Assembly: GCF_030268885.1 (NCBI RefSeq)
Contig: NZ_BSSA01000008.1
Coordinates: 1 to 64,000 of the forward strand
Length of the DNA: 64,000 nucleotides
DNA from: Kitasatospora phosalacinea
GTDB taxonomy: Bacteria; Actinomycetota; Actinomycetes; Streptomycetales; Streptomycetaceae
Reading direction: 5' to 3'
The first letter of the stretch is position 1, and each line of letters opens with the position of its first letter. Below the pieces are notes generated by a model. The model worked only from the letters and a program-made list of their open reading frames with translations, made no database searches and was not told where the DNA came from. This document shows, one piece after another, positions 47,024 to 55,513 of the stretch. Made by a program: the position numbers and the translations under genes.

Positions 47024-48190
47024 TCAGGAGGCTTGCGGGGCGAGGGGGTTCAGGCCGGGGACGGCCCAGTCGCGGGCCACCTCCGCGGTGTGCTCGCCGG
47101 GTCGGGCGGGCGGGGTGCGCAGCGCGCCGGGGGTGGCGGAGAAGCGCGGGGCGGTGCCGGGCTGGCGGGTGCCGCCGTGCTCGGTGTAGCTGCCGCGGGC
47201 GGCCAGGTGCGGGTGCGCGGCCGCCTCGCCGAGCGTCAGGACGGGGGCCACGCAGGCGTCGTGGTCGGCGAACAGCTCCGTCCACTCGGCCTGGGTGCGG
47301 GTCGCGAAGCGGGCCGCGAGGGCGGCCCGCAGCTCGGGCCAGCGCGGCAGGTCGTACTGCTCGGGGACGTCCGGGCCGAGTTCCAGCAGCCGGGCGAACT
47401 CGGCGTAGAAGCGCGGCTCCAGCGGGCCGACCGCCATCCAGCGGCCGTCGGAGGTCGCGTACGTCCCGTACCAGGGGGCGCCGCCGTCCAGCAGGTTGAC
47501 GCCGCGGCGGTCCTGCCAGAGCCCCGCGTCGATCAGGCCCCACAGCATGGTGGACAGGTGCGCGGCACCGTCCACGATCGCGGCGTCGACGACCTGGCCG
47601 GTGCCGGTGGCGCGGGCGTGGTGCAGCGCGGCGAGCAGGCCGACCACCAGGTACAGCGAGCCGCCCGCGTAGTCGCCGAGCAGGTTCGCCGGGACGGCCG
47701 GGGGCCCGTCGGGCGCGCCGATCAGCCCGAGCAGGCCGGAGGTCGCCAGGTAGGTGACGTCGTGCCCGGCCCGGCGGGCCAGCGGCCCGTCCTGCCCCCA
47801 GCCGGTCATCCGGCCGTACACCAGCGCCGGGTTGCGGGCCAGGCAGGCGTCCGGCCCGATGCCGAGCCGCTCGGCGACCCCGGGCCGCCAGCCCTCGACC
47901 AGCAGGTCCGCCCGGGCGGCGAGGTCGAGCACCGCGGCGACGCCCTCCGGCGCCTTCAGGTCGACCAGCACCGACCGCTTGTTGCGGTTGGTAAGGTCGC
48001 GCGCCGGGTCCGGACCGAGCCCCTGCCCGCCGGGCCGGTCGACCCGCACCACGTCCGCCCCGAGGTCCGCCAGCAGCATGGCGGCGAACGGCCCGGGCCC
48101 GATGCCCGCGAGCTCCAGCACCCGCACCCCGGCCAGCGGGCCGGACGGGGGCGGTGCGGAGGGCGCTGCGGGGGGTGTTGCGGGGGTCAT
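47024..48190 (-). CDS. Alpha-methylacyl-CoA racemase-type CoA-transferase family III enzyme
   Basis: 388 residues, CaiB/BaiF fold. The catalytic set of mycobacterial alpha-methylacyl-CoA racemase is conserved with identical spacing: H143 in RAGHDVTYLA, D173 in NLLGDYAGG and E258 in VGPLEPRFY (spacings 30 and 85). This supports racemase rather than CoA transfer activity; it would make (S)-2-methylacyl-CoA available for the dehydrogenase next in the operon. The first 18 residues are Pro/Ala/Ser-rich. First gene of the operon; ATG 48190 follows GGGAGG, with the operator directly upstream. Confidence 0.9.
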   Translation of the reverse strand: MTPATPPAAPSAPPPSGPLAGVRVLELAGIGPGPFAAMLLADLGADVVRVDRPGGQGLGPDPARDLTNRNKRSVLVDLKAPEGVAAVLDLAARADLLVEGWRPGVAERLGIGPDACLARNPALVYGRMTGWGQDGPLARRAGHDVTYLATSGLLGLIGAPDGPPAVPANLLGDYAGGSLYLVVGLLAALHHARATGTGQVVDAAIVDGAAHLSTMLWGLIDAGLWQDRRGVNLLDGGAPWYGTYATSDGRWMAVGPLEPRFYAEFARLLELGPDVPEQYDLPRWPELRAALAARFATRTQAEWTELFADHDACVAPVLTLGEAAAHPHLAARGSYTEHGGTRQPGTAPRFSATPGALRTPPARPGEHTAEVARDWAVPGLNPLAPQAS

Positions 48191-48210
48191 CGTCGACCGC
48201 CTCCCAGGTT

Positions 48211-48233
48211 TGACAGTGGAGCTGTCACAGTGG
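48211..48233. promoter_or_regulatory. Operator-like 23-bp site upstream of the racemase-led operon
   Basis: Contains TGACAG-N5-CTGTCA, a perfect dyad, and the block GCTGTCACAGTGG shared with the MerR upstream site. It lies 21 bp upstream of the racemase start. On the plus strand TTGACA (48210-48215) and GATGAT (48235-48240) are 19 bp apart, so a MerR-type promoter towards the GNAT gene is also possible. Confidence 0.72.
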
Positions 48234-48353
48234 CGATGATAGGGACGTGACCCGTCGGTAACAAGAGCCCGGCACGCCCCGCGCGGGCTGCGGGAGCGGG
48301 GCGGCCGGATGCGCGATCATGGGGGGAGCGGTCGAGCGGGAGGTGGCGTGGGC

Positions 48354-49058
48354 ATGGACGTGCTGGACGACCCGGTGGGCGCCTCGCTGGGCGGGGCGCA
48401 CGCGCACCTGGCCCGGCGCTGCGGGCGGGCGGTGCGGTACGACCCGGAGGTGGCGAGCTTCAGCAGCGTCGGCCTCGCGCCGGGGCCCGGGGCCTGGGAC
48501 GACCTGGCGGCGCTGCTGGGATCGGGCGAGTTCGCGGACCTGTTCAGCTGCCCGGCGCTGCCGCCCGCCCGCTGGAAGGCCGAATTCGCCCTGGAGGGGC
48601 ACCAGTTGGTGCAGGAGCGACAGGTCCGTCCGGCCGCCCCCGCCGGGCTGCGGGTGGTCGAGCTGGGGGCGGCGGACGTGCCCGAGATGCTGGCGCTGGT
48701 GGCCCGCACCCGGCCCGGCCCGTTCCGGCCGCGCACCCGCGAACTGGGCACCTACCTGGGCGTCCGCGAGGGCGGGCCCGACGGCGGGGACGGCGGGGGC
48801 GCACTGCTCGCGATGGCGGGCGAGCGCCTGCACCCGCCGGGCTTCACCGAGGTCTCCGCGGTCTGCACCGCCCCCGAGGCCCGCGGCCGCGGCCTGGCCG
48901 CCCACCTGGTCGGCGAGCTCGCCGCCCGGATCACCGCCCGCGGCGAACGCCCCTTCCTGCACGTGGCGGCCGCCAACACCGGCGCGCTCGCGCTGTACGA
49001 GCGGCTGGGCTTCGTCCGCCGCGCCGACGTGGTCTTCCGCGGCTTCCGCACCCCCTGA
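48354..49058 (+). CDS. GNAT family N-acetyltransferase (FR47-like)
   Basis: 234 residues. The GNAT core is in the C-terminal half: FTEVSAVCTAPEARGRGLAA (acetyl-CoA site R-G-x-G) and NTGALALYERLGFVRRADVV. The N-terminal 110 residues carry Trp/Phe-rich segments typical of FR47-like members. Substrate unknown. ATG 48354 is used; GTG 48348 is in frame behind the same GGGAGG site. Divergent from the racemase operon, with the MerR-type site between them, so co-regulation is possible. Confidence 0.85.
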   Translation: MDVLDDPVGASLGGAHAHLARRCGRAVRYDPEVASFSSVGLAPGPGAWDDLAALLGSGEFADLFSCPALPPARWKAEFALEGHQLVQERQVRPAAPAGLRVVELGAADVPEMLALVARTRPGPFRPRTRELGTYLGVREGGPDGGDGGGALLAMAGERLHPPGFTEVSAVCTAPEARGRGLAAHLVGELAARITARGERPFLHVAAANTGALALYERLGFVRRADVVFRGFRTP

Positions 49059-49205
49059 ACGCCCCGCCCGGACGCCCGCCCGAGCGCCCGCTGACCGGAG
49101 GCCACACCCGTCCGTCCCCGGTGTTGTGGCCTTCCGACCTGGGCCGCGGCCGGGCCCGGCGGCGATCATGGGGGCACCCCGCCGTCCACCACCAGGAGCC
49201 GCCCC

Positions 49206-50678
49206 GTGCCCGCCGCAGCCCACGACGACGTCGAGCACCTGGACGTGCTGGTGGTCGGCGCCGGGATCTCCGGCATCGGCGCGGGCCGCCACCTCGCGGT
49301 GGAGCACCCCGGCCGGAGCTTCGCGGTCCTGGAGGCCCGGGACGGCTGCGGCGGCACCTGGGACCTGTTCCGCTACCCGGGCGTCCGCTCCGACTCCGAC
49401 CTGTACACCTTCGGCTACGCGTCCAGGCCGTGGCGCCGGGAGGAGTCGATCGCCCGCGGCCCGCAGATCCTCGCCTACCTGCGCGAGACCGTCCGGGAGC
49501 ACGGGCTGGAGCGGCACATCCGCTACCGGCAGCGGGTGGTCGGCGCGTCCTGGTCGACCGCGCAGGCCCGCTGGACGGTCGAGGTCGAGCACACCGGCAC
49601 CGGCGAGCGCACTGCCCTGACCTGCGGCTGGCTGTTCTGCGCGGCCGGGTACTTCCGCCACGACCGCGGCCACACCCCGCCGCTGCCCGGCCTGGAGCGC
49701 TTCGCCGGCCCCGTCGTCCACCCCCAGCACTGGCCCGCCGACCTCGACCACGCCGGGCGCCGGGTGCTGGTCGTGGGCAGCGGCGCCACCGCCGTGACGC
49801 TGGTGCCCGCGCTCGCCGAACGGGCCGCGCACGTGACGATGCTGCAGCGCACCCCGACGTACGTGATGCCGGTGTCGCGCCGCGACCGCACCGCCGTCCT
49901 GCTGCGCCGCCTGCTCGGCGACCGGCGCGGCCATGCGCTGGTCCGCCGCCGCAACATCGCCCGGCAGCAGGCCGTCTGGGCGTTCTGCCGCCGCCACCCG
50001 CGGGCGGCCCGGCGGATCGTCCGCTGGGTCAACGCCCGCCTCCTGCCGCCCGGTTACCCCGTGGACGTGCACTTCCGGCCGCCGTACGACCCGTGGGACC
50101 AGCGGCTGTGCGCGGTGCCCGACGGCGACCTGTTCACCGCGATCCGCGACGGCCGGGCCACGGTGGTCACCGACCGGATCGAGCGCTTCACCGAGCACGG
50201 CGTCCGGCTGGCCTCCGGGCGGGAGCTCGCCGCGGACGTCGTGGTCACCGCCACCGGACTGGAGGTGCAGGCCCTCGGCGGCATCCCGCTGCGGGTGGAC
50301 GGGGTGCCGGTGCGGCCCGCCGAGACGGTCGCGTACAAGGGCGTGATGCTCTCCGGCGTCCCCAACCTGGTGTTCGCGCTCGGCTACCCGCACGCCTCCT
50401 GGACGCTCAAGGTCGACCTGCTCTGCACCCACTTCGGCCGCCTGCTCGCCCACATGGACCGGCACGGCCACCGGATCTGCCGCCCCGAGCCCGCCGACCC
50501 CGCGATGCCCGTCCGCCCGCTGCTCGACTTCGCCGCGGGCTACCTGCGCCGCGCCGCCCACCTGCTGCCCCGCCAGGGCGACCGGCCGCCTTGGCGCACC
50601 CCGTCCGGCTACCGCGAGGACGCCCGGCTGCTCGGCACCGGGCCCGTCACCGACCCCGAGCTGCACTTCGCGCCCTGA
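49206..50678 (+). CDS. Flavin-containing monooxygenase (Baeyer-Villiger type)
   Basis: 490 residues. FAD motif VLVVGAGISGIGAGRHLA, then the BVMO-type segment ARDGCGGTWDLFRYPGVRSD, NADPH motif VLVVGSGATAVTLVPALA and the intervening FxGxxxHxxxW-like stretch (ERFAGPVVHPQHWPADL), which together define class B monooxygenases. It inserts oxygen next to a ketone or oxidises a heteroatom using NADPH and O2; the substrate is unknown. GTG 49206 follows an AGGAG site. Stands alone between the GNAT and DUF1876 genes. Confidence 0.92.
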   Translation: MPAAAHDDVEHLDVLVVGAGISGIGAGRHLAVEHPGRSFAVLEARDGCGGTWDLFRYPGVRSDSDLYTFGYASRPWRREESIARGPQILAYLRETVREHGLERHIRYRQRVVGASWSTAQARWTVEVEHTGTGERTALTCGWLFCAAGYFRHDRGHTPPLPGLERFAGPVVHPQHWPADLDHAGRRVLVVGSGATAVTLVPALAERAAHVTMLQRTPTYVMPVSRRDRTAVLLRRLLGDRRGHALVRRRNIARQQAVWAFCRRHPRAARRIVRWVNARLLPPGYPVDVHFRPPYDPWDQRLCAVPDGDLFTAIRDGRATVVTDRIERFTEHGVRLASGRELAADVVVTATGLEVQALGGIPLRVDGVPVRPAETVAYKGVMLSGVPNLVFALGYPHASWTLKVDLLCTHFGRLLAHMDRHGHRICRPEPADPAMPVRPLLDFAAGYLRRAAHLLPRQGDRPPWRTPSGYREDARLLGTGPVTDPELHFAP

Positions 50679-50798
50679 GGGCCCCGGGGCTCCGGGCCGT
50701 CGGCGCCTCCCGTTGACGCCCTCCCGGCCGCGGCGGAGGCTGGAGTGACCAGGCGCACCGGCCGCCCGTGCGCGGTGCGCACCCGGAGGTGAACCGCC

Positions 50799-51062
50799 AT
50801 GCAGAACCACTGGGTCGTCGACCTGAGCTTCGACGAGGACGAGTCCCGCACCACCTGCACCGCCTCGCTCAGCGGCTTCAGCGCCCCCGGCGCCCGCGGC
50901 ACCGGCACCGCCCGGCGCAACCCCGTCGACGACGCCGACACCGCGATCGGCGAGGAGCTCGCCGCCGCCCGCGCCTGCAACGACCTCGCCCGGCAGCTGA
51001 TCGGCCACGCCGCGACCGGCATCGAGAGCCACACCCACACGCCCGCGCAGCTCTCCTTCTGA
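50799..51062 (+). CDS. DUF1876 domain protein (second copy)
   Basis: 87 residues: NHWVVDLSFDEDESRTTCTA, then GTGTARRNPVDD and GEELAAARACNDLARQLIGH. This is the DUF1876 layout also seen in the gene at 2577-2864. The second copy carries two cysteines and a shorter tail. The family role is unknown. ATG 50799 is preceded by a GGAGGTGA site. Confidence 0.85.
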   Translation: MQNHWVVDLSFDEDESRTTCTASLSGFSAPGARGTGTARRNPVDDADTAIGEELAAARACNDLARQLIGHAATGIESHTHTPAQLSF

Positions 51063-51208
51063 GCCCGCGGACGGGTGCGCGCCACCGGCGCGCCACCGAC
51101 GCACCACCCCGGACCGGTGATCTTTTCCGACCGCCGAACCGGCGGGTAGAGTGCGGCGATCTGTCGTGCCCACGGGGGGCACCGCCGAAACGAACGTCCG
51201 GTGACCGC

Positions 51209-51880
51209 ATGACCGTCTGGGCCCGCCCCGCCACCTGGTGGCGCTCCGCCATCGTCCTGTCCGCGTTCCTGGGGATCTTCCTCAGCAACAGCTCGCTGGT
51301 GTACTTCACCATCCAGAGCAACGTGATCGTGCTCGGCTACTTCCTGGCCGCGATCTACTGGACGGCCCGGCGCGACACCGCCGACGCCCCGGCCCCCCGC
51401 CTGCGCGGCGCCGCCGTCCTGTACATCACCATCACCGGCATCGTCGCGCACGTCCTGCTCAACCACGGCGAGAACCCGCTGCCCGGCCTGGTCTCCGGCC
51501 CCGACCGCCTCCAGCACTGGTCGAGCTTCTTCCTGCACTACACCACCCCGCTGCTGGTCCTGGTCGAGTGGCTGCTGTGCTCCCCCCGCAACGCCTCCCG
51601 CTGGCGCGACCTGCCGCTGTGGCTCTCCTACCCCCTCGGCTACGCCGTGCTCACCGAGACCCGGGCGATCCTCTTCCCCGACTTCCCCGTCCGCTACCCC
51701 TACTTCTTCCTCGACCCCACCGAGAAGGGCTACGCCTGGGTCGGCCTCCAGATGGTCGAACTCGTCGCCGAGTTCGCCGTCCTCGGCGCCCTGGTCATCG
51801 GTCTCGACCGCCTGGGCACCAGGCTCCGCCGCGCACCGGCTGCAAAGGCCGCCGAGGCCGCCGAGGCCGCCGAGGTCTGA
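51209..51880 (+). CDS. Pr6Pr-like polytopic membrane protein
   Basis: 223 residues with about six hydrophobic segments: AIVLSAFLGIFLSNSSLVYF, VIVLGYFLAAIYW, AAVLYITITGIVAHVLL, LLVLVEWLLC, LWLSYPLGYAVL and AEFAVLGALVIGLD. The FTIQSN motif after the first helix and PYFFLDP near the fifth match the Pr6Pr/FAR-17a family, whose function is unknown in bacteria. The C-terminus ends in an Ala/Glu repeat. ATG 51209 follows a GTGCCC-GGGCAC hairpin at about 51166-51183. Confidence 0.85.
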   Translation: MTVWARPATWWRSAIVLSAFLGIFLSNSSLVYFTIQSNVIVLGYFLAAIYWTARRDTADAPAPRLRGAAVLYITITGIVAHVLLNHGENPLPGLVSGPDRLQHWSSFFLHYTTPLLVLVEWLLCSPRNASRWRDLPLWLSYPLGYAVLTETRAILFPDFPVRYPYFFLDPTEKGYAWVGLQMVELVAEFAVLGALVIGLDRLGTRLRRAPAAKAAEAAEAAEV

Positions 51881-51986
51881 CGGGGCGCCGCCGCGGCGAT
51901 CCGCGAACGGGTCGGGAGCCGATCCCGGCCGCCGCGCAGGAACGCGCCCGCGCGGTGTTCGACGAGGTGTTTGCCGGGGAGAGCGG

Positions 51987-52181
51987 ACCGCCCGCCGCAA
52001 GCTGAGCCACGAGGGCACCCCGCTCCTCGGCTCCGAGGGCCCCTCCCGGTTGCCGGCCGACCGCGAGCCCGTGGTGGCCGAGCTCGCCCTCCGACAGCAG
52101 CGGCCGGTGGTGGTGCTGACCTCGGACGTCGACGACCTCACCGAACTCTGCGGCGGCCGCGTCCGGCTGGTCCCCGTGTAG
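51987..52181 (+). pseudogene. Remnant of a PIN-domain (VapC-type) toxin gene
   Basis: No complete gene fits 51881-52193. One frame ends with VVVLTSDVDDLTELCGGRVR then LVPV and TAG at 52179-52181, which matches the C-terminal end of PIN-domain toxins (T-S-D-x-D-D motif holding a metal-binding Asp). No start codon or N-terminal Asp block is present in frame upstream, and stops interrupt the other frames. It reads as a decayed toxin, with any antitoxin also lost. An intact gene read through a sequencing error cannot be excluded. Confidence 0.45.
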
Positions 52182-52193
52182 TTCGCGGCGCGG

Positions 52194-53006
52194 TCAGCGC
52201 GTGGAGCCCATCCGGCGGGAGACGCGGGCCGCGGTGGCGGCGACGACCGGGCCGAGTTCGCGGGCGCGGGCGGCGGTGATGCGGGAGGTGAGGGCCGAGG
52301 TGGAGATGGCGCCGATGACGGTGTTGTTGTGGTCGAAGACGGGGGCGGCGATGCAGCGGACCTCGGGTTCGTTCTCGCGGTCGTCGACGGCGTAGCCGCG
52401 GGTGCGGATGCGGGTGAGGTCGGCGCGCAGGGCGGCGGCGGAGGTGAGGGTGCGGGTGGTGATGGCGGGCAGGCCGTCGGCGACCACGGCGGCGAAGGCG
52501 TCGTCGGGGAGCCAGGCGAGCATGGCCTTGCCGACGGCGGTGCAGTACATGGGGGCGCGGCTGCCGATCCGGGAGGCCATCCGGACGGCGGTCTCGTTCT
52601 CGACCTTGTCGACGTAGACCACGTACGGGGTGTCGGGGACGCACAGGTGCACGGTACCGCCGACCTCGCGCATCAGCTGGTGGGCCTCCTCGGAGGCGGC
52701 GGTGCGCAGGTCGAGGGTGGCCAGGTAGGCCTGGCCGAGCTGGAGGGCGCCGGGGCCGAGCCGGAAGTGGCCGGTGTCGCGGTCGCGGGCGAGGAGCTGG
52801 GCGTCGACCAGCGGGGCGGCCAGCCGCAGCACGGTGGACTTGGACATCTCCAGGCCGTCGGCGAGCGCGGTGAGGCTGAGGTCGGTGCCGGCCGCCGCGT
52901 GGTCCCGGACGTGTTCGAGCACGGCGAGGGCGCGGCGCAGCGACGCGGACTGGTTGCGTTCCGGTCGGCCCTCGGCGGGTCGGCTCTCGGCGGCGGTGCT
53001 GGTCAT
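52194..53006 (-). CDS. IclR family transcriptional regulator
   Basis: 270 residues. N-terminal winged helix (SASLRRALAVLEHVRDHAAA, LTALADGLEMSKSTVLRLAA) and the IclR ligand domain (RMASRIGSRAPMYCTAVGKA, then GYAVDDRENEPEVRCIAAPV). It is divergent from the solute-binding gene at 53203, and a 17-bp palindrome lies between, so it most likely controls the importer. The ligand is unknown. ATG 53006. Confidence 0.92.
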   Translation of the reverse strand: MTSTAAESRPAEGRPERNQSASLRRALAVLEHVRDHAAAGTDLSLTALADGLEMSKSTVLRLAAPLVDAQLLARDRDTGHFRLGPGALQLGQAYLATLDLRTAASEEAHQLMREVGGTVHLCVPDTPYVVYVDKVENETAVRMASRIGSRAPMYCTAVGKAMLAWLPDDAFAAVVADGLPAITTRTLTSAAALRADLTRIRTRGYAVDDRENEPEVRCIAAPVFDHNNTVIGAISTSALTSRITAARARELGPVVAATAARVSRRMGSTR

Positions 53007-53058
53007 GGGGTGTGACGCTACGGCGCGGGCGGGCGGCGTGCCAGATCCGCAGCACATC

Positions 53059-53075
53059 GTTTTGCAGTGCAGAAC
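53059..53075. promoter_or_regulatory. IclR-type palindromic operator
   Basis: GTTTTGCAGTGCAGAAC, a 17-bp dyad with only the centre and one pair mismatched (GTTyTGCA-s-TGCArAAC). It lies 53 bp upstream of the IclR start and 130 bp upstream of the solute-binding gene. Confidence 0.65.
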
Positions 53076-53202
53076 TTTCCGGGTCTGCTCTTGTCGCCGC
53101 GCCCGGTGAGTTTCTAACGTCCCGCTCACACCGATCCCCCACTGCATGTCCCGGTTCGTCCCGGGGTACGCAGGTGCGTCCCGCTGCGGCGAGGAGATGA
53201 CG

Positions 53203-54507
53203 TTGAGCATGAAGAAGCTGGCCCGTGGTGCCGCCCTTGCCGTGCTGGCCGGCACCGTGGCCACGGCCTGTGCGCCGGGCACCGCGAAGACCGCGTCGTC
53301 CGAGGACAAGCAGACCGGCACCGTGAAGGTGTGGCTGTACGACGAGGCGAACCGGGCGCCGAAGGAGCAGGTGGTGGCGCAGGCCGTCGCCGACTTCAAG
53401 GCGAAGCACGCGGGCGTCGAGGTCGAGGTGTCGTACATCCCGACCGACGCCGGTCCGCGCGCCGAGAAGATGAAGGGCGCGTTCAACGACCCGTCCTCGG
53501 CGCCGGACGTGGTGGAGTTCGGCAACACCGACCTGTTCGGCTACACCGCCTCGGGCGGCCTGGCCGACATCACCTCCGACCTGGCGGGCTGGGAGGAGGG
53601 CAAGGACCTGCCCCAGGACCTGAGGGACACCGCGGTGGTGGACGGCAAGACGTACGGCCTGCCGTGGTGGCTGGGCGTGCGGGCGCTGTACTACCGCACC
53701 GACGTGTTCACCGAGCTGGGCCTGCAGGCGCCGACCACGTACGAGGAGCTGAAGTCGGCGGCGGAGAAGGTCCGGGCCGCGCACGGCGACCTGCTGGGCA
53801 TCGCGGTCGGCGGCAAGTACACCTTCGGCGCGCTGCCGTTCGTGTGGGCCAACGGCGGCGACCTGGCGACGCGGAGCGGCTCGGCGTACACCTCGGCGAT
53901 CGACTCGGCGCAGTCGCAGGCGGGCGTGAAGGCGTACACCGACCTGTTCACGGACGCGATCTGCCCGGCGCAGCAGTGCGCCGACCTGACCGGCGGCAAG
54001 ACCGTGGAGGCGTTCGCGGCGGGCAAGGCCGGCATGGCGATCCTGCCGAACTCCTCGCGCAGCGCGGTGGAGGCGGGCGCGGCGAAGGGCAAGTACGCGA
54101 TCGTGCCGCTGCCGGGCACCGCGGCCGGGGCGATCGCCCCGGCGTTCTCCGGCGGCAACGACCTGGGCGTGATGAAGTCGACCCAGCACCGCAGCCTGGC
54201 GGTCGACTTCATGAAGGAACTGGCCTCCAAGAAGAACCAGCTGGCGCTGTTCGACGCGATGGGCAACCTGCCGACGCTGTCCTCGGCGCGGGCCGAGGTG
54301 GTGCAGAAGCAGCCGTGGCTGAAGCCGTTCACCGACACCATCGCTGCGGGCACCAAGTTCGTCCCGAAGGACGCGGCCTGGGCGAAGATCGACGCCCAGA
54401 ACGTGGTGCCGACGATGCTGCAGAAGGTCATCACCGGCAAGTCCGACGTGGCCGGTGCCACCAAGGAGGCCGCGGCCGCGATGAACTCCTCGTTCAGCGG
54501 CAAGTAG
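53203..54507 (+). CDS. ABC transporter solute-binding lipoprotein (carbohydrate type)
   Basis: 434 residues. Signal peptide ending in a lipobox-like VATACAPG (lipidated Cys about 23 residues in). The mature part is a cluster 1/B extracellular binding protein: GTVKVWLYDEANRAPKEQ, DVVEFGNTDLFGYTASG, TYGLPWWLGVRALYYRTDVF and FTGSK-like closing residues. The substrate is probably a mono- or oligosaccharide, as for the CUT1 family; the exact ligand is unknown. TTG 53203 is preferred because GAGGAG sits 6 bp upstream; ATG 53197 touches that site and ATG 53209 is also possible. First gene of the importer operon. Confidence 0.9.
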   Translation: MSMKKLARGAALAVLAGTVATACAPGTAKTASSEDKQTGTVKVWLYDEANRAPKEQVVAQAVADFKAKHAGVEVEVSYIPTDAGPRAEKMKGAFNDPSSAPDVVEFGNTDLFGYTASGGLADITSDLAGWEEGKDLPQDLRDTAVVDGKTYGLPWWLGVRALYYRTDVFTELGLQAPTTYEELKSAAEKVRAAHGDLLGIAVGGKYTFGALPFVWANGGDLATRSGSAYTSAIDSAQSQAGVKAYTDLFTDAICPAQQCADLTGGKTVEAFAAGKAGMAILPNSSRSAVEAGAAKGKYAIVPLPGTAAGAIAPAFSGGNDLGVMKSTQHRSLAVDFMKELASKKNQLALFDAMGNLPTLSSARAEVVQKQPWLKPFTDTIAAGTKFVPKDAAWAKIDAQNVVPTMLQKVITGKSDVAGATKEAAAAMNSSFSGK

Positions 54508-54538
54508 CCACCGGCCCGTAGAGAAGCGGAAGTTGTCG

Positions 54539-55513
54539 ATGCCTGCCACGACCGTCACCGCCCCGGCGGACCGGGGGGACTCCCCGGCCCGCCCGGCGGG
54601 CGGCGCCCCCGCCCCGGGCCGCCGCCGCTCCGGGCCGCTGGCCCGGATCCCCGTCCCGCTGTGGCTGCTGCTGCCCGCCGCCCTGGTGCTGCTCCCGCTG
54701 TTCGGGTACCCGCTGTACCAGCTGGGCCTGCTGTCGGTGCTCAAGTTCGGGCAGCCGCAGGCCTCCGGCGGGGTGCCGACCGAGTTCGTCGGACTGTCCA
54801 ACTACACCGACGTGCTGGGCGACGCCCAGTTCTGGTCGGTGCTGGGCCAGACCCTGGCGTTCGCCGCGTTCTGCGTGCTGGCCACCCTGGTGGTCGGCGC
54901 GACCTGCGCGGTGCTGCTGACCCGGGTCGGCAGGTGGCCGCGGCTGCTACTGATGTTCGGCGCGCTGGGCGCCTGGGCGGCGCCCGCGATGACCGGCTCC
55001 ACGGTGTGGATGTTCCTGCTGGACACCAACTCCGGCCTGGTCAACGAGGTCCTCGGTACCCAGGGCCACAACTGGATGTACGACAAGTGGTCGGCGTTCG
55101 CGATGGTCGCCGTGGTCGTGGTCTGGCACAGCTTCCCGTTCGTGATGATCACCCTGTACGCCGGCATCCAGGCGATCCCCGACTCCGTCCTGGAGGCGGC
55201 CCGGCTGGACGGCGCCGGGACGGTCACCGTCTTCCGGAAGATCATGCTGCCGATGCTGCGGCCGCTGCTGGTCATCGTGGTGATCCAGTCGATCATCTGG
55301 GACTTCAAGGTGTTCACCCAGATCTACGTGATGACCGGGGGCGGCGGCATCGCCGGCCAGAACCTGGTCCTCAACGTCTACGCCTACCAGAAGGCGTTCG
55401 TCGCCGAGAACTACAGCCTCGGTGCGGCGATCGGCGTCCTGATGACGCTGATCCTGCTGGCCGTCACCGCCGTCTACGTCCGCAGCCTGCGCCGCTCCGG
55501 GGAGGAACTGTGA
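54539..55513 (+). CDS. ABC transporter permease, CUT1 family (MalF type)
   Basis: 324 residues. About six membrane helices, starting with LWLLLPAALVLLPLFGYPLY and LAFAAFCVLATLVVGATCAV, and the cytoplasmic EAA loop reads EAARLDGAGTVTVFRKIMLP. The N-terminal 35 residues are a Pro/Arg-rich cytoplasmic tail. ATG 54539 is used (TTG 54533 possible). Overlaps the second permease by 4 bp (GTGA), indicating coupled synthesis. Confidence 0.93.
   Translation: MPATTVTAPADRGDSPARPAGGAPAPGRRRSGPLARIPVPLWLLLPAALVLLPLFGYPLYQLGLLSVLKFGQPQASGGVPTEFVGLSNYTDVLGDAQFWSVLGQTLAFAAFCVLATLVVGATCAVLLTRVGRWPRLLLMFGALGAWAAPAMTGSTVWMFLLDTNSGLVNEVLGTQGHNWMYDKWSAFAMVAVVVVWHSFPFVMITLYAGIQAIPDSVLEAARLDGAGTVTVFRKIMLPMLRPLLVIVVIQSIIWDFKVFTQIYVMTGGGGIAGQNLVLNVYAYQKAFVAENYSLGAAIGVLMTLILLAVTAVYVRSLRRSGEEL

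Noticed and set aside
51881..52193. An intact small gene in the gap after the Pr6Pr gene
   Set aside because: All frames are broken; only the C-terminal end of a PIN-like protein is readable, so it is given as a remnant.
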